Under the pieces are notes generated by a model. That model saw only the letters and a list, made by a program, of their open reading frames with translations, was not told where the DNA came from and ran no database searches. Source: Welwitschia mirabilis (taxonomy: Eukaryota > Gnetophyta > Gnetopsida > Welwitschiales). Taken from it: 46,757 nucleotides of DNA. The translations under genes were made by a program, and so were the position numbers. Location of the stretch: the NCBI GenBank assembly GCA_051453625.1, contig JBOZIK010000001.1, positions 163,104,834-163,151,590 on the forward strand. Reading direction: 5' to 3'. This document shows, piece by piece, positions 33,620-44,890 of the stretch. How positions within the stretch are numbered: position 1 is the first letter of the stretch; each line of letters opens with the position of its first letter.

Positions 33620-34902
33620 TCTTATCATAGTTTTGCAATGTTTAGATTTAAAACTAGACTTATACTTAATTACCATTTTTTCTCAGGGGTAACATAGGTA
33701 GTGGTTTAAAATTGTATCAACTTAAACTTAATGCAAGTTACAAAATTTTAAAAAAGAAAGAAGAGAAAGAGGTCATTTTTAGAGTTGTGTTTTGAACTTC
33801 AACTTGAGAAAAAAAGGAAGCAAACTATCTCTAAGGTATTATCGATTCATTCTTAAGTAATCCTTCACTCCAATATTGTCCAATTCCTTTCTATAATAAA
33901 CTTAAACATTTTTGGCCTAAATCATGGTGATATTATCTTATTTACCATATGACTCATGGTGAACTCAATTACCACTTGATTATCAATGCCTTAAATAATA
34001 ATAGAAAGTAAGGACTTAGGTACTTAAAATCTATAAAGTTTAAAGACTTGAACCAAGCATTAAAAGAGTTCACTCAAATAGCAATATTCTTTAATGAAAA
34101 AATTATTACCTAAGAATTTTAATTATAATATGACTTATGAATTGAAATCAAAAGTAAGAACTTGGATATTACAGAAAATGAAAAACTTTACAGCAAAGGA
34201 ATAAATATGCTAGAAGGAATCCTTAAGTAATCTTGAAGACTAGTTCACTCCCCTACAGAGTTTCTTAAAAAGACATTAATATTAATGCTTCAAGTTTTTA
34301 CAATTTTCCAAAGCCAAAGATAATATGATAAAGGGTTCAATGCCCTTTTATAGGGAAAGATGGAGGTGAGAAATGATTACAAGCTCTTGGCTTATAATGT
34401 TAGGTGGATGGTTATGTAATCATGATATTAGATAGGACGATTTGTCTTCTTTTCTAATTGGTGGATATTCTTATGAAGCTGTCAATGCTTAGCTCTAGAG
34501 TGTCACAACTGCTATCAACTACTATTAATTCCATGTGTCTCCACTATTATCCTACTCAGTCTTGTCAAATGTCATACTACAAATCCTCGTCATCACCACT
34601 GCATGTTAACTGGTTTTTGATGTAGAATTAGATCAAGCCTATAATTACATTTAATCCAATTTTCCATGACAAGACAAGAACATAAGTTTGAATGCAGTTG
34701 TAAATAAGTCGATAGCACTAGTGGTCCTAGACAGTGAATCTAACATTTACCTAAAAATGTCATGAGCATATGATAAGTTCATAATTATTATGCAAATCAA
34801 TAAAAGATATGTTTTTATGATAAAATTGTTTATATTAATGTCTTCTATTCATATTAATTAGTCATTTAATTTGCTCATAATGTAAATTTTTACATGTTAA
34901 CA
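33620..34902 (-). repeat. 5' LTR of element B
   Basis: The minus strand starts TGTTAACATGTAAAAATTT at 34902 and ends near CTATGATAAGA at 33620, followed by the primer site. It shares its first ~530 bp with the truncated 3' LTR, and aligns with LTR F along most of its length, including GGTGATGACGAGG, the TATA box and ATTTGAGTGAACTCTTT. About 1.28 kb. Confidence 0.7.
34346..34352 (-). promoter_or_regulatory. TATA box of element B LTR
   Basis: The minus strand reads CCCTATAAAAGGGCATTG, about 550 bp into the LTR. The same word is found at the corresponding place in LTR F. Confidence 0.6.
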
Positions 34903-36434
34903 TTGATTCATGCATGAAGCATGATAGTCAGTAGTTACCTATACCAAGCCATGTTTTCATAAAAGAGCTAGAGCTATAGGTAATACTAGACTACAGAGCT
35001 GGTCTTACCAATTATTAAGATTGATTTGGCCTAAATTAAGACATGATAAAAAGGTTTTATCATAAGAAAACTAACTGTTCTTTCTCATTGAGGAAGATAT
35101 GGGGGTTTATGACTTAAAATGGTTAATGAATAACGGGAAATGTAGTGGATGAAAATGACAATGATGAATGCCTATAAGTAAAAGAGATTTATGAAATCTA
35201 ACTTAATGGCCTAACTTTTTTGTTTTTATTTAATTTGACTGATCTATTATGAAGACAAAGAAAAGTGTTAATAAGAAATTATAGAACATTTAAGAGTAGT
35301 AAAAAGAGTTTCTAATTATAATTTCCTAAAACAAGCATATCAAAAGATTTCTTTAGTCCCAGCTTAATTTGTTCCAATTCCTTTCTATAAAGATGAGTAA
35401 CTACTTTAAGGATTTAATCATATTAAGCATTTAGTATTATGACACTTTCTTTCAACTGATTTAACATGTTGTTCATGGAGAATTTAGTGCTACATTACTA
35501 GTGATCATCTATAGCTTTGATGCAGTTGAATGTGCAATAAATGAATCATTAGAGCTACATTGCCAATAGGTGTTTATAACCCTAATGTAGTTAAATAATT
35601 CCAATAATAATGATTTAGAAATAATGTGCTTAGAATTTCTAAAATTTTTACAAGAATTTCTGACAAGCACATGAAAGTCATTGACTCATTAGCCCAATAG
35701 AGAAAACATTTCATCCCTTTGAAATGCTTGAAGCAAAGTTATAACATGAAAGTAAAAAAACCACTTTTGCCTTGATATTTACCATATTAGAATCTTAAAA
35801 TAAAACTTTAATAAAGAACTTGAAAGCATAAATCAATTTCTCTTAAGAAGAGAGAATTTAAATATTTCTACCAAATTAAAAAAGATAAAGATCACTTTAT
35901 CATTGAAATTTTTGAAAAAGGCCATTATCTAAGATTATTAAGTCTTATGATCTCATGGAAATATGGAAGGAGTGGGTTATTATTCAATCCTACCAACTTA
36001 TATAATGGTGGAAGTGATGGGTAATTAGTTGTTTTGATTAAATGATTATCTATGTGATGTTTTATGGAAATGATACTATTAGATGACTTATACTTTATTT
36101 CATATGAACTTGACTATCCTGCAAAAACTTTACCATAGCATGAATGCACTTTAACACCATGAAATAAAATAAAATATCTTTTGTAAAGAGGTTTCTTTCT
36201 ACATTTTAGACAAATTGACTCTAGATTATGAAAGCCATGGTAAAAAAATCTTTCATACACAAATGGTCATTTGTAAGGGTTCTCTAATAAGAGTTCAAAA
36301 TTTGAGTTGATAGATGGATTTGACATTTTTATTAAGATAAATATAATACACGAGAATACTATGCATTTGAAGTTATAAAGAATCCAATCTATAGTATTTT
36401 TATGCTTTTTCAATAACTCTTGCAAGAAATTTTC
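34903..36434 (-). other. Noncoding tail of element C
   Basis: The region aligns with B's tail over 35478-35950 (for example AAGATCACTTTATCATTG and GGCCATTATCTAAGATTATT). It contains no open frame with a recognised motif and no N-gap. Confidence 0.6.
35486..35605 (-). repeat. 65-bp tandem pair in tail of element C
   Basis: AGTGCTACATTACTAGTG at 35486 and AGAGCTACATTGCCAATA at 35551 start two copies exactly 65 bp apart. The copies match the pair in element B at 28735 and 28800. Confidence 0.65.
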
Positions 36435-37035
36435 TTAAAAAGAAAATATGTCTGAGCTAATAAACACTAGAAAAACTAGATTTTCACGTAAATCAGCATA
36501 TCCAAGATTGCTTAAAAGTGGTTTTAACTCATGCTCCAAGGATGAAGAAAAAATGCAAATGTTTTTCTTATGGGAGGATGATCCAAAATTAAGAGAGTCA
36601 CTTTCTAACATGTTGTTGTGCTTCAAGCCATTATCATTTAAAGATTTTTTCATAACATAAAAGATATTAACTTTGATAATCATATTTCTAAAAGATATTT
36701 TCATGAAACCATTTATATAGTTGATTAAGTTATTTAAATTATTAAGAAAAGTTCTTCCTGAGATTATAGGAACTATATGATTAATTATACTTTCCATCTT
36801 CAAAACTATAAAATCTATATAAGAGTAACTTCTACCCATCCAATAATGATATCTTCTATTACACTTGAAGGTGATGTCACAGAATTATAAGCTAGTTGTA
36901 GTTAGAGATTGGTACTCTTAAGATTGTTTAACCTAAGTTTCTTATAGACGCAATATGGTAAAATCTTAACACTAGCTCCTAAATGTAATAAGGCTTTCCT
37001 AGTATATTTATCTTTAATCGTGACTAAAATAGTTG
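36435..37035 (-). pseudogene. Decayed aspartic protease of element C
   Basis: On the minus strand TIKDKYTRKALLHLGASV is followed by KILPYCVYKKLRLNNLKS, then after a frameshift IDFIVLKMESIINHIVPI, ISGRTFLNNLNNLINYI and MKISF. The block order is that of the plant Ty3 retropepsin, as in element B. The catalytic Asp is replaced by His (LLHLGAS). The open run of 134 codons (36435-36839) covers the C-terminal part and an unassigned extension. The plus-strand frame at 36448-36660 is its shadow. Confidence 0.75.
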
Positions 37036-37039
37036 AACT

Positions 37040-38510
37040 TCTAGGATTTTTATATTTTCAAGGGATTTGATTTTAAATGATAAACTATTTTTTTTAAGAA
37101 TAAAAAACCTCTACTCTTCACATTCATTCTCCTCTAAATTATGGATAAATCCTTAAGATATTTTATATAAGATGGGATATTCTTAATAGCTTTTGAGAGG
37201 GGAATGTTAATTTTGACATCCTTAACAACCTCAAGAGATTTGTGTTGCTTTGTTTCTATTTGATCTTTTCTAAGTTATTAAGGAAAAGGTAGGGTTATAT
37301 GTATGTTAGAATTTATATTTCTAAATTTTCCTCAACTTCATTGTCCTTACTAATATTAGGTGCTTTAACCTCATGTGTTGGAGTTTCCTCTATATTTTTT
37401 TTTGATTTTCTTTCCACTTATCAAATGTTTAGCTTTGGTTTCCTCAATGTCTATATACTTCATCCCTTTAATAATCTTGAAACTACTTGAGTTTGGTTTA
37501 GAAAATGCTAGAAGCTTACCCTTCTCATGTTGGTTGAGTGATGAGAGAGTGTGATTAGTAGTTTGATTTAATTATTAGATGTTTTATTTAAGTATTTACA
37601 ACATTATAGAAGTTTATTAATTACATTATTATTGGTTATTATTGATTTGGATTTTAGCTTTCATAAATCTCTCAAGGGTATGTTCCAAAGAATGTGATGA
37701 AGAGGGTTTATCTGATACTAATTTCTAGATTGACTTTTAGAATCTTTGTTTTGATTATTATATCTCCATGAAAAATTTTAATGGCTTCTCCATTTAGGGT
37801 TGTAAGTATTAGACTAAGGGTTTTTAGCTCTTTGGGTTTGTCATTGTTGTCCTATAACATTTACTTACACATTTACTACATCTTGAAACATGAGGATGAA
37901 GGGATATTCTGAGGTTCCATAAGTTTCTGCATGGTGGATTGAATACTTAGTGTAAGAGATAATGGGCTTAAAAGGGTCTTTAAGTGATGAAATCTTCTTA
38001 AAAAGCTAATATGTTCTACTATTGACTTTAGAGTTGTTGGAAAACTTAAAAATGATAGTAGCTTTAATAGCATAATATGATTTAGATGGATGCTTCTTTT
38101 AGTTCTTAGGACTCTTGAATATAATTTTTAAAAAATTCCATGCTTTATCTATTTTTAAGTCAAAGAAACTTCCTATACACATCATCTCTATAAGTTATCT
38201 ATGATTCAAGGAAAAGCATTCGTAAAAGAAACTTATGACTCTACCTTGTTTGAGACCATGTTGGGCAAATTTGAGGAGTAACTATTTAAAGCCTTTTATG
38301 CTAAATATTCATGAATACTCTTGTAAGAACATTTGTCTTATGGCTAAGAAAGAAGATCTTGCTGAAATGTTACTTAAGATCTTCTCAAATAGTGATGGAA
38401 ATGGGTTTGATTATGCATTATTCAAACTTAATTTATTTTCAAGGAAAAAGAAAAAAAGGGTCAACCTAAGGCATCTAAAGTATTGAAATTTTAAATAATA
38501 ATGGAAAAAA
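37040..38510 (-). pseudogene. Decayed gag of element C
   Basis: On the minus strand near 38500-38170 one reads FPFFLFLENKLSLNNA, PFPSLFEKILSNISARSSF and IRQMFLQEYS, then GFKXLLLKFAQHGLKQG. This follows the helix order of the plant Ty3 gag domain (FPFSL..KA..WL..., W..L...F...Y, ...W..FK.LL..CP.HGL). The stretch toward the protease (37040-38150) is too broken to place. Open runs at 37299-37490, 37876-38073 and 38235-38486 are incidental. Confidence 0.55.
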
Positions 38511-39876
38511 CACATTCAAACTCCTTGAGATGCAAATAAAGGTCTTCAGACTCTAAACTATGAACTTGTAATAATAGTTAAATAATAGCAGGTTTAAAGT
38601 TGATTTTGTGAGAATTGGAAGATTGAACTATATGGGATTGATTTCCTAAGCATTAAAGTTAAAGGTAATATTTTAGGATCTACTTAGGTTTTTTGAGTGT
38701 TAAAGTGATTTCTAGGAAAGTTGGATTGAAAATATGACTAGTTGTTATGATTTATATTATAGTCTTGGTTAAATTTATCTTATGAATATCTTCTATAAAA
38801 TAGCCTACCCTCATGATCTAATTCAAAGTTCATATTACAATTTGGGCTCCCATGATGTAATTGTCCATTAGACCTACATTGTGAGTTCATATTGTGAATT
38901 CATACAAATTTTTCACACAGTGGTACTCAACAAGATCAAGAAATATTTCGGAAGGGTTTAAGATGAATTTTTGTATAGTATGAAGATTAGACCTAAGGAA
39001 AGGATGATGGTGTCAGCGAGAAAAGATAATGGCACTAGTAGTTTTAGGAAACATAAGCTAAGAAAAGGGTAAAAAGCATGACTCAACTAAAGAGAGAAAA
39101 TGGAATGTTTAGTGGAAATGAAAACATAAAAATAATGAGGATATCTGAGTCCAAAAATAAAAACCCTAAAATGCAGTACAATGCAAAAAATAGCAAAAAT
39201 AAAAAATTTAAAAACTCTAGATATAGAAATAAAAGTACAAAACTTAAAATGCTAAAATAAAAAGAGAATCCTATAATTAAGAAAAATTCTAAAGAAAATG
39301 TTTTATAAATTTCTTTCTTTGACATCTTCAAAACCTATAAAAGAGAAGGAAAAAAGAAGAAGAGAAAAAATAAGAAGAAAACAAAATTATTCTCTTCCAA
39401 AAACTTAACTAACCTTGCATAAAAACTTGATATAGAGCTAAAAATTTTATAATAAAGAAAAGAAAACTATAATAAAATAAAATAAAATGAAGAAACAAAA
39501 AGGAAAAAAGACTATTTTAGGTTTTATTTAAGGAGGATTAATACCATCGACTAAAAAAAAGAAAAATTAAAGGACTACTAGAAAATAAAGAAAAGTAACT
39601 AAAAGAAAAAGAAAAGAGAAAAATAAGAAAGAAAGAAAGAAAAATGAAAAGTACTAAAAATGGACTAGTATAACCAAAAAAAAAAAGAAAGAGAAAAATT
39701 GTAGTAAAGTAAATTACAATAAAGTAAAAGATAAGGAATTGGAAGAGGATCAGTATAATTAAAATATTATAATAAAGTAAGAAAAAGCACTAAAAGAGGA
39801 CCAGTATAATTGAAAGTAAAAAGAGTAGGTAAAAAAGTAGAAATATATATACTTCACCATAGCTACGATGTCGTTA
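38511..39876 (-). other. A-rich leader of element C
   Basis: Very A-rich on the plus strand, with AAAGAAAGAAAG-type low complexity near 39620-39660. No coding sequence is supported; the overlapping open runs at 39078-39331 on both strands are composition effects. Confidence 0.55.
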
Positions 39877-39894
39877 TTTCTAGTAATAGCACAA
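39877..39894 (-). promoter_or_regulatory. Primer binding site of element C (tRNA-Asp type, decayed)
   Basis: On the minus strand TTGTGCTATTACTAGAAA differs from the tRNA-Asp complement at nine positions, eight of them transitions. The surrounding bases (leader GACATCGTAGC, LTR side GAGTTTT) align with element B's site, and the call rests mainly on that alignment. Confidence 0.45.
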
Positions 39895-39897
39895 AAA

Positions 39898-42590
39898 CTC
39901 TATTCCTGGCTTATATATATCATGAAACTAACTTAACAACAAGATCATTCTAGGGATACAAATATCATAAAGCTAATTCAACTTTTATCAAAATTTTTAT
40001 GATTTCCATTTAAAGTATTTTAATTCATCCTAAAGGATAATATGCATAGCTATGATATCCTAACTCTTCTTACTTTAATTTAAGTACTATTTTTTTCTTT
40101 CTTTAATACTATTACCTAATAGACATAGTGAAACCTTAGGATTAAATTATACTTATTCTTTAAAAAACAAAGCATATTGCTATTAAATATTTACTTATAG
40201 TTAATTTCTAAATTATTTTTGTTCATAAATAATTGTGATATCATAAGTTTGTATCCTATATTTCTTCTTAGTTTTTCATCACATAAAGAGATATCTTGTA
40301 TATAGTTTAAAAGATGTAAACTTGTTATAAAACATATATGGATAAGTTTTAAAATAACAAATAACCAATATAAGAGGAGGTTGTGACCCCTAAATGTGAG
40401 TTAGTTTTACTTTGTATTTTAAACTATATGAATATGGCTAAGCTTAACTCTATAGCCTTATAACTCATCTTAATATACCACTAATACAGGTGATAGATAG
40501 TGCATGAAGTGGATGCATGCTTACAAGTGATCCATACTTCCTTAAAACATCTTTAGATAGTGTAACATGTTCCATTGGCATTAAGGGCTTAGGATATTAA
40601 ATTGAAGTAAGTTTATATAAGGGTAGGACAGGAGAGCGGTAATCAAATCCACTTCCAAAAGGGTCTTATAAAAAATTTTTAATGCAACCCACCTTGATGA
40701 TGAAATCCAAATATGAGGATAATCCTTGTGAGGATTATTTTGATTTAGTCCTATTTGATAAACACAACACACAAATGCATGCATATAATTATATCTAATA
40801 TGAATATTTAATGGATTATTTACCTAGTTATAATAATTTTAACTATTATTAGGCTTATTTTATAGTTAGAATCATAGAAAAGAGAAACAAACATACTAGA
40901 ATATCTTTATATTCAGTATTATAGTAATGAAAATCTACATAAAGAAAATATTTTTTTTCTTATTTTTCATAATAATAATAACAATATTCAAAATATATCA
41001 AATTAAATATTAAGAATACACTTAAAGAAAACTAATTCTTAATACACTTAAAGAAAACTAATTCTTACTTAGAGCTATGTCAATATTAGAAGCATTCTTC
41101 TCTACTCATATAACAATCTACCATGGTTATGTGTAATGAACATAAACAAAATGACGTATAGCTTGAGAATAGTTATTAAGACATAATTCTTTATTTAAGA
41201 CTCATATAGCTATAGCATAAGTTAAACAAAAAAACATAAATTAAGGACTATTACTTAAAATATTAAGGTGGAAACCCTTATAAGCATGCATATTTAAAGC
41301 AAGGTGAAAGAAAAAAAGCTAAAAAGAGACTTTTCTTAACAAAATGTTATATATAAATAATATAACTCAAAGTTACTAATAAGAACTTATTTTATGTATT
41401 TGAATTACCTACATAATTTTATTTAATAATTTTTTTATAATCTAAGACCTTAAGTATAAGGTTCTTAGGGCTTTAAAGAAACATCATAACCTAAAATTAA
41501 GAATTAATTACTTACAAAGAAAAAACAAATTACAATAGTTTTTCATAAACTAAACTCATAATATGATTCTAAAAAATTAACTTAAGTTATTTGGATCTTT
41601 AAAAGTATTATTTCTAAGTTCATACTTAAAGGTTAAAAACTATTAAATTTTCTAAAATTATAGTCCTACTATATTATATAAAATGACCATAACTTTTAGA
41701 ATACTTATATATATTACATGGTCTAATATTCTTTGAAAAGCTTATTTAATTCTCTATAACCTAGGATGCTTAATATTTCAAATAGATTAACTATTAGTTA
41801 TAAAAACTGAAATTCATTAATTACTATTTTTTGTATTTATTTACTAATTTATTTTTATAAATAATTTTCTCAAAATTTATTATACATAAGAAAAATTATT
41901 GTTTTTAAACATTAATAGATATAACATAATCCTAGACTTGTAGAAAAAATTTCACTAATTTATACATATAATTTGATCCGCTAGAGTATTCTTACTCTAT
42001 GCCTTTACTCTAGGAATTTAACTTTTGTTATAAAACATGGTAAAGATGATATATCCTAGCTAAATATTACTAATTCAAATCAATGTAGAAAAGAAAGATC
42101 AAAGCACAAAAGCATTTACAATGAGCCTTAGGATTATCACAAAGGAGTGCTAACCTAAAAGAGATTTCGAGGATTAGACTTTTACTCCTAATAAGATTTA
42201 TCTAATGCATAATTAATTAAAAAATATAATATTAAATATGTATATTAATATAAAATAAATATGGATATCCAAATTTTATAGTGAACTCCATGGTTACTTG
42301 GCATAATCATCCATTATTAACCTCCATCACCAATCACAAGAGACTCTTCATTTCTCCCTAATGTCTTAGTAAGAGTTGATGGAAGGGAATAAATTTTATA
42401 ACATAATGCCAGGATAACCATAAATAATAACCTAATGTAATATTTCATAACTCTACTAGAATCTTAAAAGAGATTATATAAATAACATGAGTAAATAATC
42501 TTACTTAGAAAGCTTACTAATTCCTTGATATATGAAGATTAACAAAGTTCTAAGCTTAAGAATTTTTAGCTTCAAGCTTTCAAGCTTCAA
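39898..42590. other. AT-rich stretch, probably LTR of element C and flank
   Basis: The first ~1.2 kb should be C's 5' LTR by analogy with B, but I could not place its TG start. No coding sequence is recognised. A perfect 26-bp tandem duplication (AATACACTTAAAGAAAACTA...) lies at 41015-41066. The lower end of LTR E was not located either. Confidence 0.4.
41015..41066 (+). repeat. Perfect 26-bp tandem duplication
   Basis: AATACACTTAAAGAAAACTA plus ATTCTT is repeated twice without mismatch at 41015-41040 and 41041-41066. In such decayed surroundings a perfect copy suggests a recent slippage or an assembly error. Confidence 0.8.
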
Positions 42591-42599
42591 ACTTTATAA

Positions 42600-44305
42600 G
42601 CAAGATAGTGAAAACAAAGAGAAATGAAAGAAGGAAATGTGCTTATATAAAAAATGTAAAGTATTTCTTTTTTGCAAGAGAGAAAAAGGTCTCTATATAT
42701 AGATAAACAAAAGGCACAAAGTTCAAGATCATAGGACCACATGATTTATCATCAATAAGCGAGATGAATAATAAGTCACATTAGAGTACAAAATGATACA
42801 TCATATTTATGACTCATTTACCTAAGTACGGTGAGTAATTATCTTACTTAATTATCAAAGTTAATCACATGCATCATTTCCTCATGCTAGCTTATTCTTG
42901 ATCCTTCGTAGGCTCATAAGCATTCTAATTAATGTGAAACATGCATCAAAAAAATAAATGCACAAATCTCAAAATTGTCATATAGCATAATGAGATAAAC
43001 TCTTATAAGTCCAATGAACAAAATAATTAACATGTCATAAATGCAAAAATTTTAAGGTTATCATATAACATAATGAGATAAGCCTTTTTAACTCTAATAA
43101 ACAAATAATGAATACGTTATGAATCAAGTGCTATTACACATCTCAAGAAGACAAAGGTCATGGTAGAGTAAGTCTATGTATTTATCATTCGGCTCTAGGT
43201 AAGAGTGTATATACTTATTTACATACTTATTTATTTCTTAATGCATAGAATCTATCAATCACATAACATAAAGAAGAAGATATCTATTCATAATATAATA
43301 TACCTATTACATTTACCAAGAATTTAAATGAGTAAACACGATGTAAAACATATTATTATATCCTCTTTAAATTTTTAATTTATTAGTTTTACCATGTGAT
43401 TTAAATTTCTTAAATAATTAAGTNNNNNNNNNNNNNNNNNNNNNNNNNNNNNNNNNNNNNNNNNNNNNNNNNNNNNNNNNNNNNNNNNNNNNNNNNNNNN
43501 NNNNNNNNNNNNNNNNNNNNNNNNNNNNNNNNNNNNNNNNNNNNNNNNTTAATCCTTCGTAGGCTTATAAGCATTTTAATTAATTTGAAACATGCATCAA
43601 AAAAATAAATGCACAAGTCTTAAAATTGTCATATAGCATAATGAGATAAACTCTTATAAGTCCAATAAACAAAATAATTAACATGTCATAAATGCAAAAA
43701 ATTTAAGGTTATCATATAACATAATGAGATAAGCCTTTTTAACTCTAATAAACAAATAATGAATATGTTATGAATCAAGTGCTATTACACATCTCAAGAA
43801 GATAAAGGTTATGGTAGAGTAAGTCTACGTATTTATCATTCTTGGCTCTAGGTAAGAGAGTATATACTTATTTACATACTTATTTATTTCCTAATGCATA
43901 GAATCTATCAATCACATAACATAAAGAAGAAGATATCTATTCATAATATAATATACTTATTACATTTAACAAGAATTTAAATGAGTAAACAAGATGTAAA
44001 ACATATTATTATATCCTCTTTAAATTTTCAATTTATTAGTTTTACCATGTGATTTAAATTTCTTACATAATTAAGTTATTTAGTTTTAATATTTGGATAT
44101 TTTTTTATTATGAATTTCTTTTCTCATAAAAACGTTCACAACATAATTATTATCATTTTCATGTTGAATTATGAAGATTGTGCAAACTAAGGTTAATTAC
44201 TCAAAATACAATCTTATTTCGATAAGGCCTTTAAGAAAGAAGAATTCATAGAGTAATGTATCCAATATCTATGTAATTAAAGTTTAAAAAATATGGGGTA
44301 TGACA
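42600..44305 (-). mobile_element. 3' LTR of chromovirus element E, minus strand (lower end uncertain)
   Basis: The minus strand begins TGTCATACCCCATATTT at 44305, a typical LTR start of chromodomain Ty3 elements, directly after a polypurine tract. A TATA-like CTATATATAGAGACC lies at about 42700 on the minus strand. The lower boundary was not found. A probable false duplication with a 125-N gap makes the LTR look about 0.65 kb too long. Confidence 0.6.
42898..44076. repeat. ~527-bp direct repeat flanking a 125-N gap (probable false duplication)
   Basis: 42898-43423 and 43549-44076 match with few substitutions and small indels. Left copy and right copy meet the N run (43424-43548) exactly as in the 100-N cases. 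Confidence 0.78.
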
Positions 44306-44318
44306 TCCTTCTCCACTT
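44306..44318 (-). promoter_or_regulatory. Polypurine tract of element E
   Basis: The minus strand reads AAGTGGAGAAGGA directly before TGTCATACCCC. Confidence 0.6.
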
Positions 44319-44384
44319 AGATTGATTAACACTTGAGAATTAAAATACATAAAGAGTTTGAAACTTATAACTATATATTTTGAG

Positions 44385-44640
44385 ATTCAAAAAGATTTGT
44401 GTATTAATTTTTCATTATTTCCTTTAGCTTCCAAGTAACTTCATCAACATTATGACTGCTCCACTTTATCTTTACTTGTTGGATTTCCTAGTTTCATAAA
44501 TTGATAGTTATCAATTCATCATTGCTTATGGCTTTTTGATAGTCAAAAAATCCAGTTCCATTTGAGTATGATACCAATTTAACACATGATAAGGATCTAT
44601 AATATACTTTATTAGTGTACTTACATGAAAAACATTATGC
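44385..44640 (-). pseudogene. Integrase C-terminus and chromodomain remnant of element E
   Basis: On the minus strand near 44480-44409 the frame reads VKIKWSSHNVDEVTWKLKEI, then MKN. This is the chromodomain core of plant Ty3 chromoviruses: a beta strand ending in the aromatic W, then the helix-start word H..EEATWE. Upstream, SCVKLVSYSNGTGFFDY and ISNDELITI correspond to the linker between integrase and chromodomain. Two stops lie between them. Chromodomains target integration to heterochromatin. The location just before a polypurine tract and LTR fits the 3' end of pol. The rest of pol is outside the window or lost. Confidence 0.7.
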
Positions 44641-44715
44641 ATGTGTCATAACTGAAGAGGTAGAGCAAGCTTATACATTCTAATATATCTCAAATGACTC
44701 TAAGAAATATAGACC

Positions 44716-44890
44716 TTTAAGGCATTTCTAAAACGCCTTAAAAGGTAACACAAAACGCCATACATGCTTTTAACGCGTAGAGAGGATCACCTTTAAAGCG
44801 TTTAAGGCATTTCTAAGCGAAAAACACCTTAAAGCCTTAGAAGGGCCTTGGAAGGATTTTAACGCGTTCAAAGAACGGTTTGTAAAACGT
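44716..44890 (+). repeat. CpG-rich imperfect tandem repeat (~85-bp unit)
   Basis: Two units share TTTAAGGCATTTCTAA (44716-44731 and 44801-44816) and TTTTAACGCGT (44768-44778 and 44857-44867). Between these words are ACGCC/ACACCTTAAA words. The stretch has several CpG-containing words (AACGCGTT, AAGCGTTT, AACGTTTT) in surroundings almost free of CpG. No coding or LTR role is apparent. Confidence 0.65.

Larger units (their letters stand above)
26826..34902 (-). mobile_element. Element B: gag-protease-only Ty3 element, minus strand
   Basis: Order on the minus strand: 5' LTR (34902 down to 33620), tRNA-Asp-like primer site, leader, gag, protease, a ~2.1-kb noncoding tail, polypurine tract, truncated 3' LTR (27409 to 26826). 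No RT, RNase H or integrase block can be read between protease and 3' LTR. The largest gap there (670 N) is too small for the ~2.8 kb those domains need. Element C has the same layout. The 3' LTR is cut at 26826 by LTR G, so G probably inserted here. Four false duplications inflate the apparent length. Confidence 0.7.
34903..39897 (-). mobile_element. Element C: second gag-protease-only Ty3 element, minus strand
   Basis: Order on the minus strand: LTR above 39898, primer site, A-rich leader, gag, protease, noncoding tail that runs to the edge of B's LTR at 34902. No RT, RNase H or integrase is readable in the 1.7 kb after the protease, and there is no gap there that could hide them. The tail matches B's. 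The 3' LTR and polypurine tract are not seen, so the end at 34903 is set by the start of B. Confidence 0.65.

Noticed and set aside
33620-34902. LTR shared between C and B (chain LTR-C-LTR-B-LTR)
   Set aside because: No polypurine tract is seen after 34902, where C's 3' LTR would have to start, whereas B's own 3' LTR has one.
36448-36660. Plus-strand frame of 70 codons
   Set aside because: It overlaps the minus-strand protease frame of element C, which has homology support.
39078-39331. Overlapping open frames on both strands
   Set aside because: They reflect the A-rich composition of the leader of element C; the products are Lys/Asn-rich or Phe/Leu-rich low complexity.
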